This document shows positions 26,617 to 35,457 of a stretch of DNA of 48,516 bases, piece after piece. A program made the position numbers and the translations under genes. Source of the DNA: Bacteroidaceae bacterium (GTDB lineage Bacteria > Bacteroidota > Bacteroidia > Bacteroidales > Bacteroidaceae); contig BLLV01000006.1 in NCBI GenBank assembly GCA_011959205.1, forward strand, positions 1 to 48,516. The letters run 5' to 3'. Each line of letters starts with the position of its first letter. Position 1 is the first letter of the stretch. The notes under the pieces were generated by a model. That model was given only the letters and a program-made list of their open reading frames with translations, searched no databases and had not been told where the DNA came from.

Positions 26617-27759
26617 ATGAAAAAACACTATTTACTGAATTGGGTATGGGGCATGCTTTTATGGGGCACGGTAAATGTATCAGCGCAAAATGCCGCATTA
26701 AAAAAATTTCCTGAAGGTTCACAACCGCAAGAAGTGGGAGACAGAATTGTGAACAAGTTCCTGAAAACTCCACATACGCGATTTGGAAACCCACGTGCGG
26801 AAAAAGCGCCTGATTACATAACTTACCCTGATGCATGTACTTGGCTGGGTGCTTTGTGGTATGCAAAAGCGACCGCTAACAAGCCGATGACCGACGGACT
26901 GGTGAAACGCTTTGAACCGCTTTTTTCTACAGAGAAACACATGTTGCCACGTATGGTTCATGTGGACTATAATGTAGTGGGAGCAGTTCCTTTGGAAATT
27001 TATATTCAAAAGCAAGGAGGACAGGAATACTATGATTTGGGTATGAAATATGCTGATACCCAGTGGCAGGTGCCTGCTGACGCAAAACCGGAACAAAGGG
27101 CTTATGCCGACAAAGGTTATTCTTGGCAGACTCGCATCTGGATAGACGATATGTTTATGATTACAACCATTCAGTCGCAGGCCTATCGGGTGACGGGTGA
27201 CCGTAAGTATATTGACCGTGCTGCTAATGAGATGGTGATGTACCTGAAGGAGATACAACGCCCGAACGGATTGTTTTATCATTCTTCCAAAGCGCCCTTC
27301 TTTTGGGCGAGGGGCAATGGATGGATGGCGGCGGGCATGGCTGAACTGCTTTCTGCCTTGCCGGAGGACAACCCGAATCGTCCGGCTATCATGAAGGCTT
27401 ACAAGACGATGATGAAGACGTTGAAAAAGTATCAGGGAAAAGAAGGATTGTGGCATCAGTTGATTGATGAAAGGGAGGCGTGGAATGAAACGTCGGGTAC
27501 AGCTATGTTTACATACGCCATGATTGTCGGAGTGAAAAAAGGATGGCTGGATGAAAAGGAATATGCGCCTGTCGCGCGCAAAGGATGGTTGGGACTGGTG
27601 TCTTATATCAATGCGGATGATGAGGTGGAGAACGTATGTGAGGGAACGAATATCAAGAATGATAAGAATCATTATATGAATCGTAAACGTATTACAGGCG
27701 ATTTGCATGCACATGCACCGTTATTATGGTGTGCTACGGAACTGGTTACTATAAACTGA
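26617..27759 (+). CDS. GH105 unsaturated uronyl hydrolase
   Basis: Predicted GH105 enzyme of 380 residues with a signal peptide (to about VNVSAQ, residue 24), so periplasmic. Canonical motifs are present: TRIWIDDMFM with the catalytic Asp (177 or 178), FFWARGNGW with Trp230, Arg232 and Trp236, and ETSGTA later. This is the same W-x-R-x3-W pattern as YteR. It should remove 4,5-unsaturated uronate from lyase products. It forms a single-gene unit between the SusCD 2 terminator and the HTCS promoter, with a palindrome in its own promoter, which hints at control separate from the neighbouring operons. Confidence 0.9.
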   Translation: MKKHYLLNWVWGMLLWGTVNVSAQNAALKKFPEGSQPQEVGDRIVNKFLKTPHTRFGNPRAEKAPDYITYPDACTWLGALWYAKATANKPMTDGLVKRFEPLFSTEKHMLPRMVHVDYNVVGAVPLEIYIQKQGGQEYYDLGMKYADTQWQVPADAKPEQRAYADKGYSWQTRIWIDDMFMITTIQSQAYRVTGDRKYIDRAANEMVMYLKEIQRPNGLFYHSSKAPFFWARGNGWMAAGMAELLSALPEDNPNRPAIMKAYKTMMKTLKKYQGKEGLWHQLIDEREAWNETSGTAMFTYAMIVGVKKGWLDEKEYAPVARKGWLGLVSYINADDEVENVCEGTNIKNDKNHYMNRKRITGDLHAHAPLLWCATELVTIN

Positions 27760-27808
27760 TTCCGGATTTTATCATAAAATAATATTTTATAGATAGAATT
27801 GTACAGAG

Positions 27809-27842
27809 CTTGAGACTTTTTAAAGAAAACGTTTTATCTTTG
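27809..27842 (+). promoter_or_regulatory. Promoter of the HTCS gene
   Basis: CTTG (27809-27812) precedes TATCTTTG (27835-27842) by 22 bp. The -7 box is exact and 26 bp before the HTCS start codon. HTCS genes usually have their own low-level constitutive promoter. Confidence 0.55.
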
Positions 27843-27868
27843 TGTCGCATAACCTTTATTAGTGTACA

Positions 27869-30800
27869 ATGAAAACCATAAAGATATTGAAAAGATTGCT
27901 TTGTATAATTCTATTGTTACAAATTGCAGGATGGGCGGAGGTACAGTCGGATCCGGTTGACAATACATATTATTTCTCCAATTTGAGCCTGAAGGACGGG
28001 CTTTCCCAGCTTTCCGTATTGAAAATTTATCAGGACTCGAAAGGGTATATGTGGTTTGGCACGCGGAACGGACTGAACAAATACGATGGAAGCCACATGG
28101 TGGTATATAAACATTTGGACAGTGATTCATTGAGTTTGGTGGACAACCACATCACAGCGATAGTAGAGGATAGAAAGAATTATTTATGGGTAGGAACGTC
28201 ACGCGGGCTGAGCCGGCTGGATTTGAAAACAGACCGGATCACTCCTTATGCAGGGAAGCGTTTTCCGTTGTTGGATTCGGGAGTGCGTTCTCTTTTTGTC
28301 GATTCAAATGACCGCTTATGGGTTGGTACCTCCAAAGGATTGTATTTGTTTGTGCATGAGGCGGACACTTTTCAACCTGTCGATTTGGAAGGAAAGATAA
28401 AGGGGGAATTTATTTCTGTCATTACAGAAACTTCAGACCATCAATTGTTGATTGGTACGGAACATAAGGGAGTGTACGTATGTGATTTAAATCTGAAAAT
28501 GATCAGTCATTATGCCAAGACTGAAGGAAATGCTTTTTTGCCCGATAATAATATTTCTGATATTCACGAAGATTCCCACAAGCAGTTATGGGTGTCTACC
28601 AACTATGGAGGAGTGTCAAAGGTAGATTTGTCCACTGGAACATCTGTTCATTATACAACGGCTAACAGTGAACTTACTACAGATAATATTCGTTGCCTGG
28701 CTGAGGCGGATGGAACTTTGTTCATCGGAACATTCGATGGACTTTATACCATTGACTTGACAGACAATCAGCTGAAAGGACGTTCCAATGCTGCTTTGGA
28801 AAAAGGAACATTAAGCCATTTTTCCATTTATTCCATTTGTGTGGATAATAGTAGAAATGTATGGGTTGGTACTTACTCGGGAGGAGTTAATTATTTCAGC
28901 AAGTATAATAACCGTTTTGTGTTTCATGAGCCGACAAACGCTCTCAATATGCTGATGGGGGTCTATGGCGCTATGACTTGCCAGCCTCCTCATTGTTTAT
29001 ATATAGCAACCGAAGGAGGAGGTCTGTTGGATTATCATCTGGAATCGGATACTTATCAATATTATTTATATGATACGTCTTCGTCACAGCAGTATAGTCG
29101 TAATATTATTAAGTCGGTTATGCAAGAGAAGGATTATATCTGGTGTGGGACGACACAAGGAAGCATCTATCGGTTTGATACTCGTAGTAAACGTTTTTCA
29201 TTGTACTATGCGTTTCCTTTGCATCAATCTACATCGGTTTATTCTATTTTGCGTACACAAGATAATAGTTTGTGGTTAGCGACTTCCAAACCAGAAGTTG
29301 GATTGGTGAAATTAACAGAGGACAAACAGATACAGAGTCATTTTGAGTTGGCCGATTCCGGACAAGTCTGGATGCCGGGCAGTTCGCGTTGCCTGCTGGA
29401 ATTGGAGAAAGGGGTATTGTTGGTTGGGTCGCGTAATAATGGATTGTACAGGTATGATGAGAACAAGCGTGAATGTACTGTATTTAGTAAGCATGGGAAG
29501 GGCGCCAGTCATTTACCTGCCGATTATGTGACTTCGCTTGTCCGTACAAAGTCAGGACAGATTTGGGTGGGCACGTTTGGCGGAGGCCTCAGCCTGTTTG
29601 ATCAAGAAAAAGGAATCGTGAAATATATAACGAAAAAGGAAGGGTTGCTGGATGATGAAATTTGTATGGTTGTGGAAGATCGTAACGGGGACTTATGGAT
29701 GAGTACCAATAGTTGTATATCCAGATATAACCCGAAAACGGATGAGGTATATAATTATTATATGGATAACGGAATTGGTGCGCAGGAATTCAGTCCGCAT
29801 AGCGGAATGTTGCTACCTGACGGAAATATCTGTTTTAGTGCTAATAATGGTTTTATAACTTTTGATCCTGCAAACCTGCAAATCAATTCATTTCTGCCTC
29901 CGTTGGTTTTGACTACACTGGTGGTGAACAATAGGGTTATGAATCCCACCGGGGAGGGCATCTTGCAAATGGTACTGGACGATACGGAGAAAATAGAGTT
30001 GAATTATAATCAGAACAATATAGCGATCGGTTATTGCGCCTTGAATTATGTGTGTCCTGACTTGAATCAATATGCCTATCGTTTGAGAGGTTATGATAAA
30101 GGCTGGAATTATGTAGGCAATCGTAAAGAAGCATATTATACCAATTTGGAACCTGGGAAATATGTGTTCGAGGTGAAAGCCTCCAACAATGACGGTATTT
30201 GGAATGATGAGATACGTACACTTTCTATCATTGTCCATCCTCCTTATTGGATGACTTGGTATGCTTATTTGTTTTATGCCTTTTCTTTTTTCGGTATCTG
30301 TTTCCTGGTGATGTATTATATCATCAAGAAGAAGAATTTGGAACAGGCTTTGGTTTATGAGCATTTGAAACAGCAGCAGGCCGAAGAGTTCCACCAGACT
30401 AAGATGCGCATGTTCACCAACTTCTCGCATGAACTGCGTACTCCGCTTACACTCATCATTTCCCCCTTACAGGAGCTTCTGCAACGGAATGAATTTAATA
30501 CAGGGGTCAGAAACAAGCTCGATTTGATATACAATAACTCACAGCGTTTGTTGTTGTTGGTGAACCAGTTGATGGACCTGCGCAAGAATCAGGCGGGCAA
30601 AATGCAGTTGAAGATAGCCAAAGACGATATCTGTTCCTTTGTTATGGAGATTTATTGTGCTTTTAATCAGATTGCCTCTGGTAAGAACATCTGTTTTCGG
30701 TATGAAGGCGGTGGGGTGGGCATTGTTGCCTGGTTTGACAAGTCCCTGTTCGAGAAGGTTGTGTTCAATCTGCTTTCCAACGCGTTCAAATACACGAAGG

Positions 30801-32005
30801 GGGGAGGCGAAATTGTTTTGTCCGTGGCTAAGCTGAAACTGAAAGATGTTCCTGCCGGACAACGAAAAGAACTGGAAAGTCTGTCAGAGGATACGGAGCT
30901 GGTTCATCTTTTCGTAAGCGATACGGGTAAGGGAATCCCCGAGGATGAGATGAAGAACATTTTCGCCCCGTTCTATCAGATAGAGGACAGGAAGGCGAAG
31001 GATGTGGCGGGTACTGGCATCGGATTGAGTTTGACACAGTCCATCGTCCGGTTGCATCATGGTACCATTTGGGTGGAGAATAATGCGCAAGGTGGTGCCA
31101 CTTTCCATGTGCTTTTCCCCATAGACCGTTGTGTGTATACCGAAGAGGAGATAGACAGGGAGGCTGCGAACCGGGTAGTCATGGATGTTATTCCTTCCAC
31201 TGCTGCTCCCGAGGTTTTCGGCTTGGAAAAGAAATATACCGTACTGCTGGTAGAGGACAATGAAGAGGTGCGCAATTATGTGAAGGAGTGTCTGGAACCC
31301 TATTTTTTTGTATTGGAGGCGGATAATGGGGAGGCGGCTTTCGAGGTCGTTGTGAACAAATATCCCGACATTGTGGTGAGCGACATTATGATGCCCCGCA
31401 AGGATGGGCTTGAACTTTGTACGTTGGTAAAGGAGGATCTGAGGACAGGTCATATTCCAGTAATTCTGATGACTGCCCGTTCCATGGTGGTGCACATTAA
31501 AGAAGGCTTTTCGGTGGGAGCTGACGACTACATTGTGAAGCCGTTCAACATGGATGTGCTGATTTATCGTATTAAGAATATATTGGCTTCACGCGAGAAG
31601 CTCAGGAGCCTCTATGGCAAGAAGTTCGCACCGGAGGCCATTGGGGTTGAGATAGTTTCCGGAACCGATAGGTTCACGCAGAAGTTCTTTGAGGTGATAG
31701 AGAAGAATATCGCGAATCCGGAGTTGAATATTGATTTGATATGTCGTGAAGTGGGGCTGAGCCGTACCAATCTTTATCGTAAACTGAAGGCCATAACCGA
31801 ACTGTCGCCGGTGGAACTCATCCGTAACAAACGTCTGGAAGTGGCGGCCAAGCTATTGTTGGAGTCTGATTATTCCGTATCGGAGATTTCAACTTGTGTC
31901 GGTTTCAACAGCCATGCCTATTTTACTCAATGTTTCAAGTCTGTGTATGGATGCTCGCCTACCGAATTTTTGATGGAACATAAGAAAGAACAGGGCGTTG
32001 ATTGA
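27869..32005 (+). CDS. Hybrid two-component system sensor-regulator (HTCS)
   Basis: Inner-membrane HTCS of 1378 residues that senses an oligosaccharide in the periplasm and activates the PUL. A signal peptide or first membrane segment (about 1-25) is followed by two seven-bladed propellers of Reg_prop repeats (GYMWFGT, NYLWVGT, DRLWVGT, QLWVST, NVWVGT, QIWVGT, DLWMST) and a Y_Y_Y domain. A transmembrane helix follows at about 793-815. The cytoplasmic part has the histidine kinase (His854 in FSHELRTPLT), an ATPase domain with GTGIGLSL, a receiver domain with Asp1172 in VSDIMMPRKDG, and a C-terminal AraC-type helix-turn-helix (about 1270-1370). All phosphorelay residues are present. It is the only regulator in the window, so it probably controls most of the locus. 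Confidence 0.96.
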   Translation: MKTIKILKRLLCIILLLQIAGWAEVQSDPVDNTYYFSNLSLKDGLSQLSVLKIYQDSKGYMWFGTRNGLNKYDGSHMVVYKHLDSDSLSLVDNHITAIVEDRKNYLWVGTSRGLSRLDLKTDRITPYAGKRFPLLDSGVRSLFVDSNDRLWVGTSKGLYLFVHEADTFQPVDLEGKIKGEFISVITETSDHQLLIGTEHKGVYVCDLNLKMISHYAKTEGNAFLPDNNISDIHEDSHKQLWVSTNYGGVSKVDLSTGTSVHYTTANSELTTDNIRCLAEADGTLFIGTFDGLYTIDLTDNQLKGRSNAALEKGTLSHFSIYSICVDNSRNVWVGTYSGGVNYFSKYNNRFVFHEPTNALNMLMGVYGAMTCQPPHCLYIATEGGGLLDYHLESDTYQYYLYDTSSSQQYSRNIIKSVMQEKDYIWCGTTQGSIYRFDTRSKRFSLYYAFPLHQSTSVYSILRTQDNSLWLATSKPEVGLVKLTEDKQIQSHFELADSGQVWMPGSSRCLLELEKGVLLVGSRNNGLYRYDENKRECTVFSKHGKGASHLPADYVTSLVRTKSGQIWVGTFGGGLSLFDQEKGIVKYITKKEGLLDDEICMVVEDRNGDLWMSTNSCISRYNPKTDEVYNYYMDNGIGAQEFSPHSGMLLPDGNICFSANNGFITFDPANLQINSFLPPLVLTTLVVNNRVMNPTGEGILQMVLDDTEKIELNYNQNNIAIGYCALNYVCPDLNQYAYRLRGYDKGWNYVGNRKEAYYTNLEPGKYVFEVKASNNDGIWNDEIRTLSIIVHPPYWMTWYAYLFYAFSFFGICFLVMYYIIKKKNLEQALVYEHLKQQQAEEFHQTKMRMFTNFSHELRTPLTLIISPLQELLQRNEFNTGVRNKLDLIYNNSQRLLLLVNQLMDLRKNQAGKMQLKIAKDDICSFVMEIYCAFNQIASGKNICFRYEGGGVGIVAWFDKSLFEKVVFNLLSNAFKYTKGGGEIVLSVAKLKLKDVPAGQRKELESLSEDTELVHLFVSDTGKGIPEDEMKNIFAPFYQIEDRKAKDVAGTGIGLSLTQSIVRLHHGTIWVENNAQGGATFHVLFPIDRCVYTEEEIDREAANRVVMDVIPSTAAPEVFGLEKKYTVLLVEDNEEVRNYVKECLEPYFFVLEADNGEAAFEVVVNKYPDIVVSDIMMPRKDGLELCTLVKEDLRTGHIPVILMTARSMVVHIKEGFSVGADDYIVKPFNMDVLIYRIKNILASREKLRSLYGKKFAPEAIGVEIVSGTDRFTQKFFEVIEKNIANPELNIDLICREVGLSRTNLYRKLKAITELSPVELIRNKRLEVAAKLLLESDYSVSEISTCVGFNSHAYFTQCFKSVYGCSPTEFLMEHKKEQGVD

Positions 32006-32022
32006 TTTTGCTAACTATTGAT

Positions 32023-32083
32023 ACATTATTTAAAGCCGGTTTAGGGGAAGACGTTTATCTTAGCACAGGCTTTAAAATAATGT
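32023..32083 (+). promoter_or_regulatory. Long inverted repeat at the GH105-fusion start
   Basis: ACATTATTTAAAGCC (32023-32037) pairs with GGCTTTAAAATAATGT (32068-32083) over 15 bp with one bulged base. The right arm reaches to 3 bp before the chosen start codon at 32086. The 30-nt loop holds TATCTTAG (32056-32063), a one-mismatch -7 box. In RNA started upstream the hairpin would fold over the ribosome entry site. Confidence 0.5.
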
Positions 32084-32085
32084 GT

Positions 32086-34098
32086 ATGAAAAAAATAACA
32101 ATTGTAACACTGATGTGTTTGGTCGTTGCGCAAGCTATTGCGCAATTGCCGGGGCGAGTGCCCGAAAAGTGGTCGCAGGGGATAGCTCAGACAGTAATGA
32201 CACGTTATCCTTCTGCATTGAATATCCCTTTTAAGCCTTGGTGCTATCCGCAAGGCTATTTCCTGATGGGATTGGAAAAACTTTGGCGTACTACCGGAGA
32301 AAGACAATATTATGACTATATCATGAATTGGGCAAACCAGGTGGTACGTCCGGATGGTAGTTTGGTTTATTTCAAGGGACGTAGTATGGACGATATGATG
32401 GCTGGTTCTGTTATTGTATGGGCTTATCAGCAGACCAAGGAGGAAAAGTTCAGAAAAGCTGCCGAAACTATCCGTAAAAGTTATGATGATTATCCTCGGA
32501 CAACGGATGGCGTTTTTTGGCATGGCAGAGGCACAGTGGGCCAGATATGGGTAGATGGTGTTTTTATGGGACAAATGTTTCTGACTAAATATGGAAAGTA
32601 TGTTGGTGATGCTTCTTATTGTTTCGATGAGGCGGCAAAGCAACTGATTGGTATGCATACGCATCTGAAAAAAGGAGAAACAGGATTGCTTTATCATGGC
32701 TGGGACGAAGATAAGGATGCTCGTTGGGCAGACCGTAACACAGGCATGGCTCCTGAAGTCTGGAGTGAGGGGCTGGGATGGTATGCTCTGATATTGGTAG
32801 AGACATTGGACATTTTTCCGAAATCTCATCCGCAATACAACGAATTGGTCAAGATTACCTGTGAACTGATGGCAGGGCTGAAACATTGTCAGGATCAAAC
32901 AACCGGATTATGGTATCAGGTAGTCGATAAAGGAATGGAATCGGGAAACTGGCATGAGACATCTGGAAGCGGTATGTTTACGTATGCCATTCAACGTGCC
33001 ATAGAACTAGGACTCATAGCTGAAACTTCTTATAAAGATACGGTCTTGAAAGGTTATTACGGCTTGTTGTCGAAAGCGAAAATCAGTTTGAACGACGGAT
33101 TGATTGATTTGTATGATGCCAACAATGGATTAGGCATTCAAAAAGATTATGAAATGTATGTTACTCGTCCTCGTAAAATGAACGGTCAGGAAGTCATTTC
33201 TTCTTTTTTATGGGGAACATGGATTGTGGAACAATATTACTCCTCGTTGAAACCGTTGGCAGAGGTACAGCCTTGCCCGGCTTTTGCTTGTACGGATTAT
33301 TCTCAAGGTAAGGTTTTCCTGATTGAAAATGATCAGATTGTATGGGAACACGACGCACCTGATTCTAATGATATATGGGTCTTGAAGAATGGAAATATTC
33401 TTTTTACTATCGGGCATGGAGTGTTGGAAATGACCAGAGATCAAGATACGGTGTTCCAGTATAAGAGTGATAGTTATATCTTTGCCTGTCAGCGGCTGAA
33501 GAATGGAAATACGTTCATTGGGGAGTGCAACAGGGGTAGAATGCTGGAAGTGGACTCGAAAGGAAGGGTTGTCAAGGAGGTTTGTATTTTACCTCCGGGT
33601 GTGAAAGACGGAAAGAAATCTTTTATCAGAAATGCGCGCAGACTGGATAATGGTCATTATTTGGTGGCTCATTATGGAGGAAAGAAAGTGGTGGAGTATG
33701 ATGAAAACGGAAAAAATATTTGGGAGGTATCTATATCCGGTGGTGCGCATTCTGTCATTCGTTTGCCCGATGGAAATACCGTGGTGGCTGTAGCCGATGC
33801 GGATAAGAATCCTCGGATTGTGGAGTTCAATCCGCGAAAGGAAATTGTATGGGAATTATCTAATAAAGATTTTCCGGATACGCGGCCGTTCAAATTTTTG
33901 TCGGGCATGCAGTACATTCCTGAGAAAGGGCTTTTGTTTACCAATTGGCAAGGGCATGGGGTGAAGGAGAAAGTGCCTCACATGTTTTTAGTCAATAGGG
34001 AAAAAAAGATTCTTTGTACATGGGGGCATCGCACAGAGATTCAGACACTGTCCTCTGTTTTTGTGGTCGATTGTGCGCTGGAAGGTGCTCTGCATTGA
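32086..34098 (+). CDS. GH105-like hydrolase fused to a beta-propeller
   Basis: Protein of 670 residues from the ATG at 32086. An earlier TTG frame start is less likely because MKKITIV begins a good signal peptide ending at AIAQ (20). Residues about 25-390 form a GH105-type alpha6/alpha6 barrel with catalytic Asp157 in IWVDGVFM and ETSGSG (291-296). The normal carboxylate-binding motif W-x-R-x3-W is replaced by WSEGLGW (226-232), with Glu228 at the Arg position. Residues about 400-670 are a beta-propeller with repeats such as VLKNGNIL, RLKNGNTF, RLDNGHYL and RLPDGNTV, like PQQ or arylsulfotransferase-type propellers. The fusion and the Arg-to-Glu change suggest a substrate other than a simple unsaturated galacturonyl disaccharide. 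It is the first gene of the long operon after the HTCS. Confidence 0.82.
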   Translation: MKKITIVTLMCLVVAQAIAQLPGRVPEKWSQGIAQTVMTRYPSALNIPFKPWCYPQGYFLMGLEKLWRTTGERQYYDYIMNWANQVVRPDGSLVYFKGRSMDDMMAGSVIVWAYQQTKEEKFRKAAETIRKSYDDYPRTTDGVFWHGRGTVGQIWVDGVFMGQMFLTKYGKYVGDASYCFDEAAKQLIGMHTHLKKGETGLLYHGWDEDKDARWADRNTGMAPEVWSEGLGWYALILVETLDIFPKSHPQYNELVKITCELMAGLKHCQDQTTGLWYQVVDKGMESGNWHETSGSGMFTYAIQRAIELGLIAETSYKDTVLKGYYGLLSKAKISLNDGLIDLYDANNGLGIQKDYEMYVTRPRKMNGQEVISSFLWGTWIVEQYYSSLKPLAEVQPCPAFACTDYSQGKVFLIENDQIVWEHDAPDSNDIWVLKNGNILFTIGHGVLEMTRDQDTVFQYKSDSYIFACQRLKNGNTFIGECNRGRMLEVDSKGRVVKEVCILPPGVKDGKKSFIRNARRLDNGHYLVAHYGGKKVVEYDENGKNIWEVSISGGAHSVIRLPDGNTVVAVADADKNPRIVEFNPRKEIVWELSNKDFPDTRPFKFLSGMQYIPEKGLLFTNWQGHGVKEKVPHMFLVNREKKILCTWGHRTEIQTLSSVFVVDCALEGALH

Positions 34099-34160
34099 TA
34101 GTTGGGAAAATAATAAAAGGATTTGAAATAAATCTATAATGAGTTTGGGCGCAAATGACG

Positions 34161-34168
34161 TACTTTTG
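34161..34168 (+). promoter_or_regulatory. -7 box before GH88
   Basis: TACTTTTG fits TAnnTTTG exactly, 37 bp before the GH88 start codon and inside the 107-bp gap after the GH105 fusion gene. No -33 box at normal spacing was seen. It may start the GH88-to-TonB-receptor transcript. Confidence 0.5.
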
Positions 34169-34205
34169 TCCTATGACGATAACAAATATTTAATATAGAA
34201 AATCT

Positions 34206-35438
34206 ATGAAAATACAGACAGGAATTTTTTCATTGTTGCTTTTATGCAGTTCGTGTGGAGTGAGGAATACGGCATCGACAGATGTTGTGAAAGATAATTT
34301 TGACTTTGCCTCCCAACAGTTGAAATATGCTTTTACGGAAATTGACAGTGTGAAAAGCGGTTTCACGGACGAGCAAAAAGAACGTCATTTGTTTGCTCCG
34401 CGTAATATACAGCCGGATGGATCCTTGCGTCTGGTGGCTTCGCGTGATTGGTGTAGTGGTTTTTTCCCGGGAGAGCTTTGGTATATGTATGAATATACCA
34501 AAGACAATTACTGGAAGCAGAAAGCAGAAGAATTTACAGCACCGGTAGAACGTGAAAAAACGAATGCGGGTACTCATGATATGGGCTTTAAGGTTTATTG
34601 TAGTTTCGGAAACGGATACAGGCTGACAGGTAATAAGGAATACAAGGAAATTATGCTTCAGTCGGCTGCTACTTTGATTACGCGTTATAAGGAAAATGTT
34701 GGATGTATTCGTTCGTGGGATCATAACCGGGATAAATGGCAGTGCCCGGTCATTATTGACAATATGATGAATTTGGAATTGCTATATTGGGCATTCAAGG
34801 AATCGGGTGATTCTATTTATTATAACATTGCGGTGAATCATGCGCGTACGACGATGAGAAATCATTTCAGAGAAGATTACAGTTCTTATCATGTAGTTGA
34901 TTATGATACAATAACTGGTGCGGTGTTGCATAAGCATACTCATCAGGGATATGCACATGAGTCGGCTTGGTCTAGAGGGCAGGCTTGGGGGCTTTATGGG
35001 TACACAATGTGTTATCGTGAAACTCGTCTGCCCGAATTCTTGAAGCAAGCCGAGAGGATAGCCGGTTTCATCTTTTCCAGCAAGACGCTTCCCGAGGATT
35101 TGATACCTTATTGGGATTATAATGCTCCTCAAATTCCTGATGAACCTCGGGATGTCTCTGCTGCCGCCGTGACAGCTTGCGCTTTGTACGAATTGTCCAC
35201 GTATGTTTCGGATATGTCCATGCAATACAAAGTATGGGCCGATGCTATTTTGGAAAATCTTACGAAGGGGTATCGTGCACGTTTGCGGGGAGATCGTGGC
35301 TTTTTATTGCTTCACAGTGTAGGATCGGGCAATCATAATTCAGAAATGGATGTGCCTATCATCTATGCCGATTATTATTTCTTGGAGGCATTGTTGAAGA
35401 AGGCTAAATTGGAAGCGACAGGTAGTGCGGTATTGTAA
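34206..35438 (+). CDS. GH88 unsaturated glucuronyl hydrolase, lipoprotein
   Basis: Glycoside hydrolase family 88 enzyme of 410 residues. It hydrates and releases the unsaturated uronic acid (typically from glucuronate or iduronate) at the end of lyase products. The lipobox LLLCSSC gives a lipidated Cys17. Catalytic residues fit the family: Asp125 in THDMGF, Asp185 in VIIDNMMNLELL, and the substrate motif SAWSRGQAWGLYGY with Trp255, Arg257 and Trp261. The presence of GH88 beside four GH105 genes indicates more than one kind of unsaturated end. The next gene (GH2) starts 19 bp after its stop. Confidence 0.93.
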   Translation: MKIQTGIFSLLLLCSSCGVRNTASTDVVKDNFDFASQQLKYAFTEIDSVKSGFTDEQKERHLFAPRNIQPDGSLRLVASRDWCSGFFPGELWYMYEYTKDNYWKQKAEEFTAPVEREKTNAGTHDMGFKVYCSFGNGYRLTGNKEYKEIMLQSAATLITRYKENVGCIRSWDHNRDKWQCPVIIDNMMNLELLYWAFKESGDSIYYNIAVNHARTTMRNHFREDYSSYHVVDYDTITGAVLHKHTHQGYAHESAWSRGQAWGLYGYTMCYRETRLPEFLKQAERIAGFIFSSKTLPEDLIPYWDYNAPQIPDEPRDVSAAAVTACALYELSTYVSDMSMQYKVWADAILENLTKGYRARLRGDRGFLLLHSVGSGNHNSEMDVPIIYADYYFLEALLKKAKLEATGSAVL

Positions 35439-35457
35439 AAAAATAACAGATAGGATT

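Noticed and set aside
27765-27800. AT-only inverted repeat after GH105 (27759) as a terminator
   Set aside because: The 7-bp stem is made only of A and T and has no following T run, so it is too weak to support.
32002-32085. TTG start 28 codons upstream for the GH105-propeller gene
   Set aside because: The extension overlaps the HTCS stop, disrupts the signal peptide, and MKKITIV at 32086 gives a standard export signal.
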